Source: an uncultured Clostridia bacterium
GTDB lineage: Bacteria; Bacillota; Clostridia; Christensenellales; Borkfalkiaceae
Reading direction: 5' to 3'
DNA: 64,000 nucleotides
Assembly: GCA_930990665.1 (NCBI GenBank)
Contig: CAKNQN010000001.1
Span: 101,003 to 165,002 of the forward strand
In this document: positions 9,251-17,477 of the stretch, piece after piece
How positions within the stretch are numbered: the first letter of the stretch is position 1
How the letters are laid out: each line of letters begins with the position of its first letter
Made by a program: the position numbers and the translations under genes
Notes under the pieces: model-generated
Databases searched by the model: none
What the model was told of the DNA's origin: nothing
Seen by the model: only the letters and a program-made list of their open reading frames with translations

Positions 9251-10306
9251 ATGGATAATACCAGAAAGATCTTTCGCGAACTGAAAGCGGATGCCATGCT
9301 TACGATCAGTTCCGATCTGCGCACATATCTGACGGGCTTTCCTAGCTCGTTCGGCCTCGTATATACCGACGCACAGGAGACGATTTTTTTTACCGACCCC
9401 CGCTATGCAGAAGGCGCCAAAGCGGCGCTCAAAGATACCTACATCAACGTGGAGATCGCCCAGTCGGAGGAGAGCGTCCTCGACTTTATCAAAGGGAAAA
9501 AGATCCGTCGGCTCGCCGTACCGATCGAGCGTGTCACCCTTCCGCTGTATGAGAAGCTGCACGCCCGGCGTTTCCGGCTTACGGACAGCACTCCCGCTTT
9601 TACGCGCGCCATGTCGGTCAAGAGCGAGGAGGAGATCGCCTGCATCGCCAAGGCCTGCGCTATCGCCGAAGAGGCGTATACGGAGCTTCTCGGCATGCTC
9701 AAAGAGGGCATGACGGAGAACGAGACGGCAGGCTTGCTCGAATATCTCATGCGAAAATACGGCGCGGAAGACCGTTCGTTTGAAACGATCGCGGCCTTCG
9801 GAAGCGGAAGTTCCGTGCCCCACCATGCGGCCGGGCAGACAAAGCTGAAAAAGGGCATGCCCGTGCTTCTCGATTTCGGCTGCAAGTACAAGGGGTATTG
9901 TTCGGATATTACCCGCACGTTTTTGTTCGGGAAAGGGGAGGACAGCGAGGAATTTGTCCGCGCCTACAATGCCGTTTACGACGCGCACACGATCGCGGCC
10001 GATAAGATCCGTCCCGGCATGACCGGGCGTCAGGCGGACGCGTTTGCGCGGGACAAGCTCAAAGAGCAGGGACTGGACAAGTTCTTTACCCATTCGCTGG
10101 GCCACGGCATCGGCATCAACATTCACGAATATCCCCGTCTGAGTATGGCCAGCGACAACGTGCTCGAATGCGGCATGGTATTTTCCATCGAGCCGGGCGT
10201 CTATTTTGAAAACAAGTTCGGTATACGCATCGAAGACAGCGTGCATCTGGAAGAAAGCGGGCCCGTTTCGTTTATGAAGACGGACAAAAAACTGATGGTT
10301 TTGTGA
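9251..10306 (+). CDS. M24-family Xaa-Pro aminopeptidase/dipeptidase
   Basis: Cytoplasmic metallopeptidase of 351 aa that removes residues next to proline. It has the creatinase-like N-terminal domain (about 1-125) and the pita-bread catalytic domain with the metal ligands in LLDFGCKYKGYCSDIT (two Asp), LGHGIGINIHE (His) and FSIEPGVYFENKFGIRIED (two Glu). Length fits PepQ or PapA-type enzymes of Firmicutes; which substrate is preferred cannot be read from sequence. It comes just before the efp gene, a common pairing. The promoter at 9216 places transcription on the start codon, so the mRNA is probably leaderless. Confidence 0.93.
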   Translation: MDNTRKIFRELKADAMLTISSDLRTYLTGFPSSFGLVYTDAQETIFFTDPRYAEGAKAALKDTYINVEIAQSEESVLDFIKGKKIRRLAVPIERVTLPLYEKLHARRFRLTDSTPAFTRAMSVKSEEEIACIAKACAIAEEAYTELLGMLKEGMTENETAGLLEYLMRKYGAEDRSFETIAAFGSGSSVPHHAAGQTKLKKGMPVLLDFGCKYKGYCSDITRTFLFGKGEDSEEFVRAYNAVYDAHTIAADKIRPGMTGRQADAFARDKLKEQGLDKFFTHSLGHGIGINIHEYPRLSMASDNVLECGMVFSIEPGVYFENKFGIRIEDSVHLEESGPVSFMKTDKKLMVL

Positions 10307-10361
10307 GTTGGAAAATTTACAGGGAGCGGCGCTCCGGAAGTAATAAATAAGGAGAACAGTT

Positions 10362-10919
10362 ATGATTTCAGCAGGAGATTTCAGGAAAGGTGTTACCATT
10401 GAGTACAACGGCAACGTGTATGTTGTCGTCGAGTTTCAGCATGTCAAGCCCGGCAAAGGCGCGGCGTTTGTCCGCACGAAGCTGAAAAACGTGGTGACGG
10501 GTGCGGTTTTGGAGCAGACGTTCAACCCTTCCGAAAAGGTGGAAAATGCGCACATCGAGACGAAAAAGATGACCTATTCTTATACCGACGGCGAGTTGTA
10601 CTGGTTTATGGACGACGAGTTCAACCTTACCCCGCTCAACTATGATCAGGTCGAGGATGCGCTCAAATACATCAAAGAAAATGACGCCGTGACCGTCCGT
10701 TTCTATAAAGGTGCGGCGTTCTCGGTGGAATGCGAGAACTTTGTGGAGCTGAAGATCGTGGAGGCGGAGCCGGGCGTGCGCGGCAATACCGCTACCAATG
10801 CGACGAAGATGGCGACGCTGGAAACGGGCGCCAAGATCCAGGTTCCCATGTTCGTAAACGAGGGCGAAGTGATCCGCGTGGATACCCGCACGGGCGAATA
10901 TATGGAGCGCGTAAAGTAA
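10362..10919 (+). CDS. efp: Translation elongation factor P
   Basis: Relieves ribosome stalling at polyproline stretches. The 185 aa protein has the KOW-like N-terminal domain and two OB domains, ending with the family C-terminus [15 protein letters not shown]. The modification loop reads [15 protein letters not shown], with lysine at the tip as in Bacillus-type EF-P. It follows the M24 peptidase by 55 bases behind AAGGAG, and a strong terminator follows it. The N-terminal fold begins directly at this ATG. Confidence 0.97.
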   Translation: MISAGDFRKGVTIEYNGNVYVVVEFQHVKPGKGAAFVRTKLKNVVTGAVLEQTFNPSEKVENAHIETKKMTYSYTDGELYWFMDDEFNLTPLNYDQVEDALKYIKENDAVTVRFYKGAAFSVECENFVELKIVEAEPGVRGNTATNATKMATLETGAKIQVPMFVNEGEVIRVDTRTGEYMERVK

Positions 10920-10932
10920 TTCAGTTTTGGCA

Positions 10933-10963
10933 GAAACGCCGCTTTTCAGCGGCGTTTCTTTTT
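10933..10963 (+). terminator. Terminator after efp
   Basis: GAAACGCCGCT and AGCGGCGTTTC make an 11 bp perfect stem with a TTTC loop, followed by TTTTT. The dtd gene starts 14 bases downstream, so some read-through is likely if dtd lacks its own promoter. Confidence 0.9.
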
Positions 10964-10976
10964 ACGGGAGGAGAAA

Positions 10977-11414
10977 GTGAAAGCGGTCATACAGCGTGTC
11001 CGGCATACGACTCTCCGCGTGAACGGGGAGCTTATCGCCGAGATCGAAGGGGGGCTTGCGGTCTATTTAGGTGTGGCACCCTCGGATACGGAAAAAAACG
11101 CCGCGGCCATGGCGAAAAAGATCGCGGCGCTGCGCATCTTCGAGGACGAACAGGGCAAGATGAACCTGTCTGTGCGCGACGTACAGGGGGAGGTTCTTCT
11201 TATCTCGCAGTTCACGCTGTTCGGGGATGCGACGCACGGCAATCGTCCCAGCTTTATCGGCGCGGCGCGCCCGGAGACAGCGCGCCCGCTCTATGAGAGG
11301 ACGGCGCGCCTTTTAGAAGAGGAGGGTGTGCCCGTCAGGACGGGCGTATTCGGCGCGGACATGAAGATCGAACAGTACAATGACGGCCCCGTCACCATAC
11401 TCTACGAGTGCTGA
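10977..11414 (+). CDS. dtd: D-aminoacyl-tRNA deacylase
   Basis: Hydrolyses D-amino acids from mischarged tRNA. The 145 aa length is the family norm. Motifs are MKAVIQRVRHTTLRVNGE at the start, LLISQFTLFGDA (about 78-90) and the Gly-cis-Pro region around NRPSF; the protein ends with a family-typical NDGPVTILYEC. The start is GTG with GGGAGGAG upstream. It stands alone between the efp terminator and the 6S RNA promoter; in other Firmicutes it often follows relA, which is absent here. Confidence 0.94.
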   Translation: MKAVIQRVRHTTLRVNGELIAEIEGGLAVYLGVAPSDTEKNAAAMAKKIAALRIFEDEQGKMNLSVRDVQGEVLLISQFTLFGDATHGNRPSFIGAARPETARPLYERTARLLEEEGVPVRTGVFGADMKIEQYNDGPVTILYEC

Positions 11415-11489
11415 TGCGGATGGTTTCGGGCGGAGCATAGCAGCTGGAAGAAGCGGAAAAATTTCACAATAGTACTTGTGCGTATACGC

Positions 11490-11518
11490 TTGAAATTTTC
11501 AGAAGAAAAGAGTATAAT
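11490..11518 (+). promoter_or_regulatory. Sigma-A promoter of the 6S RNA candidate
   Basis: TTGAAA at 11490-11495 and TATAAT at 11513-11518, 17 bp apart. Start expected near 11525. There is no gene immediately downstream, only the structured RNA. Confidence 0.8.
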
Positions 11519-11524
11519 AGAATT

Positions 11525-11749
11525 ACAAACAACGGCGGGATATCTGCCTGCATAAGAAAGCATATGGTCTGCGGTGTTCGGAGTTCGAATTATCTTAATC
11601 CACAATATTTTAACGGGAGCGCTTGTAAGTCCGTGCCGATAGGCAAGGTCTGTTTATGAACGGAAAGTCTGATGCGGCACAGCGGCGTACCCACCTGCGA
11701 GAAGCGGGTTAACACTTTTTCGTTCTGCGGCACATGCGGATCTTTTTTT
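11525..11749 (+). ncRNA. ssrS: 6S RNA (regulator of sigma-A RNA polymerase)
   Basis: A stretch of about 225 bases with no gene, bounded by a consensus promoter and a U-tract end. The 5' part (about 11543-11555) can pair with the 3' part (about 11723-11738) to form the closing stem, with a bulge. Between them are TTTTAACGGGAGCGC, GTGCCGATAGGCA pairing with TGCGGCAC, and the hairpin ACCTGC-GAGAA-GCGGGT. The tail GGGTTAAC...CTGCGGCACATGCGGATC resembles the 3' end of known 6S RNAs. 6S RNA mimics an open promoter and holds RNA polymerase. Identification is by recalled resemblance and folding by hand, not by a covariance search; other structured RNAs are not fully excluded. Confidence 0.78.
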
Positions 11750-11781
11750 ACAAAAATTTTGTGAAAATACAGTAAATCGGC

Positions 11782-11810
11782 TTGCCAATCTGCGGGTTTT
11801 ATGCTATAAT
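11782..11810 (+). promoter_or_regulatory. Extended -10 promoter before tRNA-Glu
   Basis: TTGCCA at 11782-11787 and TATAAT at 11805-11810 with 17 bp spacing; TGC directly before the -10 box makes it an extended -10. Start expected near 11817, giving about 100 bases of 5' leader to be removed from the tRNA. Confidence 0.75.
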
Positions 11811-11915
11811 TATCAAGCAAGTTTCGGCGGACTACTTTTGTTGCAATGCTTACAAGAGAAGATACGGCATAGCGGTCAAAGCGCATCGGAATCCGACGGA
11901 TCTGTTTTCAAATAT

Positions 11916-11990
11916 GGCCTCATGGTCAAGCGGTTAAGACGTCGCCCTCTCACGGCGAAAACCGGGGTTCGAGTCCCCGTGGGGCTACCA
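11916..11990 (+). tRNA. tRNA-Glu (anticodon CTC)
   Basis: Complete cloverleaf of 75 nt including an encoded CCA. The acceptor GGCCTCA pairs with TGGGGCT (two G-U pairs). The anticodon stem TCGCC/GGCGA encloses CTCTCAC with anticodon CTC, which reads GAG. The T arm is CGGGG-TTCGAGT-CCCCG, and the discriminator base is A. A strong terminator follows at 12020. Confidence 0.97.
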
Positions 11991-12019
11991 TCATAGCGGG
12001 TGATAATTCAATTTCACCA

Positions 12020-12049
12020 AAAAAACCTCGATAATATCGAGGTTTTTTT
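12020..12049 (+). terminator. Terminator after tRNA-Glu
   Basis: AACCTCGAT-AAT-ATCGAGGTT hairpin flanked by A and T runs. It ends the tRNA transcript before the GH112 promoter at 12067. Confidence 0.92.
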
Positions 12050-12066
12050 ATTTTTTTCGGATTGCC

Positions 12067-12095
12067 TTGCAAAGTGGGTAAATAGATGGTATAAT
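12067..12095 (+). promoter_or_regulatory. Sigma-A promoter of the GH112 gene
   Basis: TTGCAA at 12067-12072 and TATAAT at 12090-12095, 17 bp apart. Expected start near 12102, giving a 53-base leader. Confidence 0.75.
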
Positions 12096-12154
12096 CTCTA
12101 CGTTGCGAGAAACCAAACAGAAGGTTTCCAAAAAAAGAAAAGGGCAGGACAGTC

Positions 12155-14320
12155 ATGGGAAAAGGAAGAGTGACCATCCCCACAGACGAAAGTTTTGTGG
12201 AGGGGACAAAAGAGATCGCGAGGCTTTGGGGGGCAGACGCTGTGCGCGACTGCGACGGAACGGAACTTCCCCAAAATGTAACAGAGCTTGCAGATAAGGT
12301 GTATAATACTTATTTTGTCGTGCGGGGCGACAATGCGTGGGCAAAAGCGCATCCGGAAGAGACGCACCGCACCTTTCTGATGAGCGGACGCACACTTGCG
12401 GAAGGGGATACCGTACGCATCGAAGTTGCGCGCGGCTATCTTCCCGAGCAGATCGTACCCGATTGGGAGAATATCGGCTACTGGCAGGTATTCGACCGCA
12501 CCGCCGAAAGAGAGACAAAGGAATGGTCTGCGGACGAAAAAAGCGGGTGCGTCACCGTAAAAGACGCACAACCTTACCACGAATACACGGTCAATTTTAT
12601 GGCAAAGGTAGTGTGGCATCCCGTGCAGATCTATAACTACCTCACCAACCACTGGACGTGCGAAAAGCAGAAGATGTACGATCCTGCCTTTCCGCACACG
12701 GCAAAGTACATAGAGCGGCACATGGAAGAGTGGTGCGTGCAGCATCCGGAAACGAACGTCGTACGCTTTACCACTTTTCTGTATCAGTTTTCGCTGATTT
12801 TCAACGAGAAGGGTAAAGAAAAGTATGTCGATTGGTTCGGCTACGGACTTTCTGCCTCGCCGGCGCTCTTGTCCGCGTTTGAGAAGGAATACGGCTACGC
12901 GCTCTGTTCGGAAGATTTTGTGCGCGCGGGCAACTACAACAGTCCCTTCCGCAATTCCGACAAAAAGTTTCTTGACTGGATGGATTTTGTGCAGCGTAAA
13001 GTCAGTTCGACCGTGAAAGGGCTCGTTGATATCGTCCATGCGCATGGCAAAGAAGCGATGATGTTTTTGGGGGATGACTGGATCGGTGCGGAACCTTACG
13101 GCAAATATTTCAAAGATATGGACCTCGACGCGGTGGTCGGCAGTGTGGGAGGCGGCGTGACGGTGCGCATGCTCTCGGAGATTCCGCACGTCAGATACAG
13201 GGAGGGCAGGTTTTTGCCCTACTTTTTCCCCGATACCTTTTTTGAGGGAAACGAAGAAAACGCGGTGGCGGAGCTGAACAGGAACTGGACGACGGCGCGG
13301 CGCGCGCTTCTTCGCAAACCTTTCGACAGGATGGGGTTCGGCGGATACCTTTCGCTCGCGGCAAAATTTCCGAAATTTGTCCGAAGGGCGGGAGAGATCT
13401 GTGAAGAATTCCGCGGCATCGTAGAAACGGCGAATCAGGGGAAACCGTACAGCGGACTGACGGTGGCGATCCTCAATGCGTGGGGGAGCTTGCGCTCGTG
13501 GCAGAGCCACATGGTGGCGCATGAGCTTTGGTATCAGCAGATCTATTCCTACCAGGGGATATTGGAAGCGCTGTCCGGCCTGGCCGTGGATGTGAAATTT
13601 ATTTCTTTCGACGACGTTCTGCAAAGGGGAATAGATAAGGATATCGACGTCATCATCAACGTCGGCGACGCATATACGGCGTTTTCGGGCGGTGAATATT
13701 GGGCGGATGAAAAGCTCACGGAAGCTGTCCGCGCCTGGGTGCATGAAGGGCACGGATTTATCGGCGTGGGTGAGCCTGCGGCCTGTCGGAAAGGGGGCAG
13801 GTTCTTTCAGCTCGCCGACGTGATGGGGGTGGATAAGGAACTCGGCTTCACGCTCAGTGAAGACAAGTATAATATTGAAAAGAAGGAACATTTTATCACG
13901 GCGGACGTGAAGGGTGAGATCGATTACGGCGAAGGCATGAAAAATGTGTACGCGCTGGACGGTGCAGACGTGCTGGACATAACATTTTCGGACAGGTTCA
14001 GGCGCAATGTGAACGTGGGTGAAGTCAAACTGGCGGCAAACGGATACGGCAGGGGCCGAGGGGTCTACATTGCAGGACTTCCGTACAGCGCACAGAATGC
14101 GCGGATACTGTATCGTGCCATGTTCTGGGCGGCACATAAGGAAGACGAAATGTATCGTGCTTTTTCTTCGAACGAGCAGGTCGAATGCAGTTATTATCCG
14201 GACTGTGACAGCTATGCGCTTGTCAACAACAGCGCCCGCAAGCAGACGACGGTCTTTTACGATCGGAACGGACAAAAGAGGGAGATAGAGATCGGCGCAG
14301 GCGCAATACTCAATTTGTGA
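12155..14320 (+). CDS. GH112 galactosyl phosphorylase (lacto-N-biose / galactosyl-rhamnose type)
   Basis: Cytoplasmic inverting phosphorylase of 721 aa that splits beta-galactosides with phosphate to give galactose 1-phosphate. The N-terminal GRVTIPTDESF, ELADKVYNTYFVVRGDNAW and HVRYREGRFLPYFFPDTFF are typical of the family, which contains lacto-N-biose/galacto-N-biose phosphorylases and D-galactosyl-1,4-L-rhamnose phosphorylases. The length fits the clostridial members. The exact substrate cannot be settled by reading. It stands alone with its own promoter and terminator; no transporter, hexosamine kinase or galT gene is adjacent, so the partner steps must be encoded elsewhere. Confidence 0.88.
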   Translation: MGKGRVTIPTDESFVEGTKEIARLWGADAVRDCDGTELPQNVTELADKVYNTYFVVRGDNAWAKAHPEETHRTFLMSGRTLAEGDTVRIEVARGYLPEQIVPDWENIGYWQVFDRTAERETKEWSADEKSGCVTVKDAQPYHEYTVNFMAKVVWHPVQIYNYLTNHWTCEKQKMYDPAFPHTAKYIERHMEEWCVQHPETNVVRFTTFLYQFSLIFNEKGKEKYVDWFGYGLSASPALLSAFEKEYGYALCSEDFVRAGNYNSPFRNSDKKFLDWMDFVQRKVSSTVKGLVDIVHAHGKEAMMFLGDDWIGAEPYGKYFKDMDLDAVVGSVGGGVTVRMLSEIPHVRYREGRFLPYFFPDTFFEGNEENAVAELNRNWTTARRALLRKPFDRMGFGGYLSLAAKFPKFVRRAGEICEEFRGIVETANQGKPYSGLTVAILNAWGSLRSWQSHMVAHELWYQQIYSYQGILEALSGLAVDVKFISFDDVLQRGIDKDIDVIINVGDAYTAFSGGEYWADEKLTEAVRAWVHEGHGFIGVGEPAACRKGGRFFQLADVMGVDKELGFTLSEDKYNIEKKEHFITADVKGEIDYGEGMKNVYALDGADVLDITFSDRFRRNVNVGEVKLAANGYGRGRGVYIAGLPYSAQNARILYRAMFWAAHKEDEMYRAFSSNEQVECSYYPDCDSYALVNNSARKQTTVFYDRNGQKREIEIGAGAILNL

Positions 14321-14345
14321 GGCGTCTTATAGGGAAATCGATTTG

Positions 14346-14389
14346 GAAAAAAGCGGCGGCCCCTGCTTTTGCGGGGCCGCCGCTTTTTT
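14346..14389. terminator. Bidirectional terminator between GH112 and AraC genes
   Basis: AAAAAAGCGGCGGCCCC pairs with GGGGCCGCCGCTTTTTT, a 17 bp stem with a run of A on one side and T on the other. It can end the GH112 transcript and the oppositely directed AraC-type gene. Confidence 0.92.
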
Positions 14390-14516
14390 GTCGTGAACTC
14401 GGTATAGATAGTTTCTGCCCGCGCAAACGGTTCGGCTGGCGGATGCATGAACGGATGGAGAAAATAAGAATTGCTGCGATGCACGGCCGGGAAAAGATGC
14501 GGGGCAAGGGGAAAGA

Positions 14517-15350
14517 CTACGCATTCAGATGATCTTCCTGTGTTCGGGAAGGGCTCTGACCCGTGATTTTGGTATACATGCGGTAAAAAGTCGTATAGTC
14601 GTTGAAGCCGCAACGGATGAATACCTTTTTGATGGGCATACCGTGAGCGATCAGCGATCTTGCAAGGGAGATGCGTTTGTGGTCGATGTATTTTTTTACG
14701 CCGATCCCCATGGTATTTTTGAAGGAGTTGCAAAGATGAGACTTGGAAACAAAGAGTTTACCAGCGATCGAATCCAGGGATAAATTTTCGGACAGATGGA
14801 TGTTGATGAACTCGAGAGCTTGCTGGATCAGCGGGGGCAGAGGAGAGCCTGCCTTGCGTTTCTGCTGTGTATCGCGGAGCAAAAGGGCTGCATAGATGGC
14901 GAACAAGACCGTATCGAAAATTCTTGCTTGTTCTTGCGGGGTGGGCATGGCGCGGATCCAGGCAGGGAGCTGTTGCAGACATCCGTTCAAAAAGCTGTCT
15001 TCCCGCAGAGTAAAGCACGGTTCCGGCAAGTCAGCCAACAGGGTCGGCATCTCTCGCAATCCGCAGCGGCTGAAATAGTTTTCCGTTGCATTGACGATGA
15101 CCCGGTCATAGATTTCCATATCCTTTAATGTGGCGATGTGATAATCGTGCGGCCGTATGATGAGGAAATCTCCTTCATGCAGGGCAAATGTCTTTTCTTC
15201 CGTCAGCATGTCGATGCTTCCGCGTATGAGGAGAAAGAATTCGTACCCGTCATGACAATGCTTAAAAAATTGTGCGCAATCGGGCGAACTCTCTCTTGCC
15301 AGGGAAAGATAATTGTCGGGGTCGCTCCTTATGAGCATCGTTTGCGGCAT
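14517..15350 (-). CDS. AraC-family transcriptional regulator with cupin sensor
   Basis: The 277 aa protein has an N-terminal cupin-like effector domain (about 20-100, with CHDGYEFFLLIRGSID and EGDFLIIRPHDYH) and a C-terminal double helix-turn-helix (about 180-270). The second helix-turn-helix has the family signature VFIRCGFNDYTTFYRMYTK. Regulators of this build sense sugars or glycosides. It is divergent from the deletion scar at 15497 and the SGNH esterase, which it probably once controlled or still controls; the intergenic region of 146 bp holds a perfect sigma-A promoter facing that way. Confidence 0.92.
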   Translation of the reverse strand: MPQTMLIRSDPDNYLSLARESSPDCAQFFKHCHDGYEFFLLIRGSIDMLTEEKTFALHEGDFLIIRPHDYHIATLKDMEIYDRVIVNATENYFSRCGLREMPTLLADLPEPCFTLREDSFLNGCLQQLPAWIRAMPTPQEQARIFDTVLFAIYAALLLRDTQQKRKAGSPLPPLIQQALEFINIHLSENLSLDSIAGKLFVSKSHLCNSFKNTMGIGVKKYIDHKRISLARSLIAHGMPIKKVFIRCGFNDYTTFYRMYTKITGQSPSRTQEDHLNA

Positions 15351-15435
15351 ATCCGGTTACCTCCTGTGTCGGTGATTGGTCAAATTTGTCTTATACAGAC
15401 CGTAAGAAATGCAATCTAAATGAAAAAAAACGCAA

Positions 15436-15464
15436 TTGACATGGTAAAAGTTATCTTCTATAAT
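15436..15464 (+). promoter_or_regulatory. Consensus promoter divergent from the AraC gene
   Basis: TTGACA at 15436-15441 and TATAAT at 15459-15464, 17 bp apart: a perfect consensus. It drives the scar gene and probably the SGNH esterase downstream. A promoter this good usually needs repression; the AraC protein is the obvious candidate controller. Confidence 0.82.
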
Positions 15465-15496
15465 AGAGGAAAAGCAGTAAAAAGGAAGGCATTGCA

Positions 15497-15910
15497 TTGA
15501 TACATTACGGAAAGCTCAAGCATTTACCGCTCGGCAGCGTGCGGCCTCTGCATTTTCTCAGGGAGCAGATGGAGCGAAATCGCCGCGGGATGGGTGAAAA
15601 TCTTCGGAAACTGGCGCCGGAATACGACGTCTTAAAAGTGGAGACGGATGGCGTCAATTTACAGCATATCGGGATCTTGCGCAATTTTACGCAGTATCTG
15701 CTGGGCAGAGAGAAGCTCTTTGTCGACGGCAGAGAAGGTCTGAAAAGCGTGGAGCTGATGGATGCGATGGAACTTTCCTCCTGGACGGGGAAAATGGTGG
15801 CGCTTCCGATCGACGACGGACAATATTACCGTGAGCTGCAAAAGCGTATGGCCGTTTCCCGTTGGAAAGAAGTTTCAGACCGTCTGCTCGATGCGGAAGG
15901 GACGTACTGA
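15497..15910 (+). pseudogene. Chimeric remnant: glycosidase N-terminus joined to oxidoreductase C-terminus
   Basis: The 137-codon frame starts with TTG behind AAAGGAAGG. Residues about 1-43 (GKLKHLPLGSVRP and FLREQMERNRRGMG) resemble the opening of beta-L-arabinofuranosidase-like (DUF1680/GH127-type) enzymes. Residues about 50-137 (NLQHIGILRNFTQYLLG, EGLKSVELMDAMELSSWTGK) match the end of Gfo/Idh/MocA sugar oxidoreductases. Neither part could work alone: the glycosidase lacks its catalytic barrel and the oxidoreductase its NAD-binding domain. The simplest reading is an in-frame deletion that fused two neighbouring genes of a glycan locus. The promoter and ribosome site are intact, so a short protein may still be made. 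Family recognition is from memory of motifs. Confidence 0.6.
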
Positions 15911-15949
15911 CAGAACTTGCCGAACGGCGAAATGATGCAGGGAGGATGT

Positions 15950-17317
15950 ATGAGAAAACTTATCACTTGCGGGTTTGCGATCTTTTTCAGTGTGTGCTTA
16001 GGATTTCTGGCTGTTTCCTGTAAACCGGGCGAAGAGACGGAACCGCCGGGCCAGGAGAATCACTGGGTGTTTGTGATCGGCGCGGAGGCGGACAGTGTAA
16101 AGAAAGACGAACGGCTGGAACTGAGCGTACAGACGCTGACTCTGAATGGAGAGGGGGTATCCGAACAGATTGCCTGGCATACGACGGACGATTCGATCGC
16201 GAGCGTAGAGGACGGCATTCTGACTGGCCTTTCGGCGGGCAGTGTCGAGGTATATGCGGAAATTCAAGGCGGCGCTGTCGTGAGCAATCGGCTCACGGTG
16301 AACGTATACGAGGCTTATGAACAGATCCGCGTTTCAGACACAGACCTGATCAACTATTACGGCCGCAACGGGATAGAGGAGTCGTCTGTCACGCTGTATA
16401 ACACTGCCAGCGCATTTGAGGTCAGCTTTATGGGTGAGTCGCTTACAGCCGAGCTGTATTCCGAAAAGGCAGACGCGCGGATGCAGTTGTATGTGAACGG
16501 GGAGCCCGTTGCCGCACAGCTGACGTTGGATGTCGGATCGAAAAGTTACAATCTCGCCGAAAACTGCGATGCTGATGAAAGGACGACCGTGCGGGCCGTT
16601 AAGGTCAACTCTGCGGATAAAAGCACCATACGCCTGACAGCGTTGGAAACGGACGGAGTTTTCGTTACTCCCTCGGCAAAACCGCAGTTGAAACTGGAGT
16701 TTTACGGCGACTCCATTACGTGCGGCCTGGGGGTCAACGGACTGCAGGGCGATACCCCGGCCAATGAAGACGGCACGGTCACATACGCCTATTTGGCGGC
16801 GCAGCAATTGGGCGCACAGGCATTCATGCAATGCTATTCGGGTATATCGGCGGCCGTCCCCGTCACGCAGTGGGGCTGGCGCGAGGATGAATACATGGGC
16901 ACACTGTATGATTGGTATGCGCCGCGGGTAGAGGACGCCAAATGGGATTTTACCTCTTATGAGGCGGATGTGATCGTCGTGAATCTCGGCACGAACGACA
17001 ATAGCGCGATCAGACAGGGAAACGGTTCGTATGATCTGTTTGTGAGACGATATATTGCATTTGTACAGGCTTTGCGCGCACAAAATCCCGACGCGCCCAT
17101 CCTCTTGTGCTACGGGATGATGGGCTCCGACAGCTCACTGAGCGCCTGTGTGCGCCGTGTGCAGCAGGAAGCAGGAGTATCCGGAGTGGAATATCTGAAC
17201 ATGCGCAAAGTATCCTGTACGGGCTTCAACGGACATCCCGATGCGGCCGGCCATATGGCAGGCGCGGAGGAACTCATCGCGAAGATCAGGACGCTGATCG
17301 CTGACACAACGAACTGA
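15950..17317 (+). CDS. SGNH/GDSL esterase lipoprotein with Big-2 domain (CE2-like)
   Basis: Predicted lipid-anchored, extracellular carbohydrate esterase of 455 aa. The signal peptide is followed by a lipobox ending LAVSC (Cys about 25). A bacterial Ig-like group 2 domain spans about 45-120 (ITGLSAGSV-like LTGLSAGSVEV). A jelly-roll domain like that of CE2 esterases spans about 130-240, and the SGNH hydrolase domain about 245-455, with FYGDSITCG (catalytic Ser about 254), NLGTNDN and GHPDAAGH (catalytic His). CE2 enzymes remove acetyl groups from xylan or other polysaccharides; the substrate here is inferred only. Start chosen at 15950 for GGGAGG and the signal peptide. It lies 39 bases after the scar gene. 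Confidence 0.85.
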   Translation: MRKLITCGFAIFFSVCLGFLAVSCKPGEETEPPGQENHWVFVIGAEADSVKKDERLELSVQTLTLNGEGVSEQIAWHTTDDSIASVEDGILTGLSAGSVEVYAEIQGGAVVSNRLTVNVYEAYEQIRVSDTDLINYYGRNGIEESSVTLYNTASAFEVSFMGESLTAELYSEKADARMQLYVNGEPVAAQLTLDVGSKSYNLAENCDADERTTVRAVKVNSADKSTIRLTALETDGVFVTPSAKPQLKLEFYGDSITCGLGVNGLQGDTPANEDGTVTYAYLAAQQLGAQAFMQCYSGISAAVPVTQWGWREDEYMGTLYDWYAPRVEDAKWDFTSYEADVIVVNLGTNDNSAIRQGNGSYDLFVRRYIAFVQALRAQNPDAPILLCYGMMGSDSSLSACVRRVQQEAGVSGVEYLNMRKVSCTGFNGHPDAAGHMAGAEELIAKIRTLIADTTN

Positions 17318-17337
17318 ATCTTCCCTCTTGAAAAAAT

Positions 17338-17370
17338 AAAAAAGCACAGGAACAGACCTGTGCTTTTTTT
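17338..17370. terminator. Terminator after the SGNH esterase
   Basis: AAAAAGCACAGG-AACAGA-CCTGTGCTTTTT hairpin with A and T runs on either side, so it can act in both directions; it separates the esterase from the convergent pyridoxal kinase gene. Confidence 0.93.
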
Positions 17371-17477
17371 GTTAAGGTGGTACAGAAACGGGTATGCCGC
17401 TTGACCAAACGGGGGAAAGGCTTTACGAGTTTCTCTTCTCGTAAATTCCTGCGGGCGAATGCGGAAAATGAATGCCG

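Noticed and set aside
12155..17317. A complete polysaccharide-utilisation locus
   Set aside because: Only a phosphorylase, a regulator, a fused remnant and an esterase are present; there is no transporter or full glycosidase, so it is a remnant at most.
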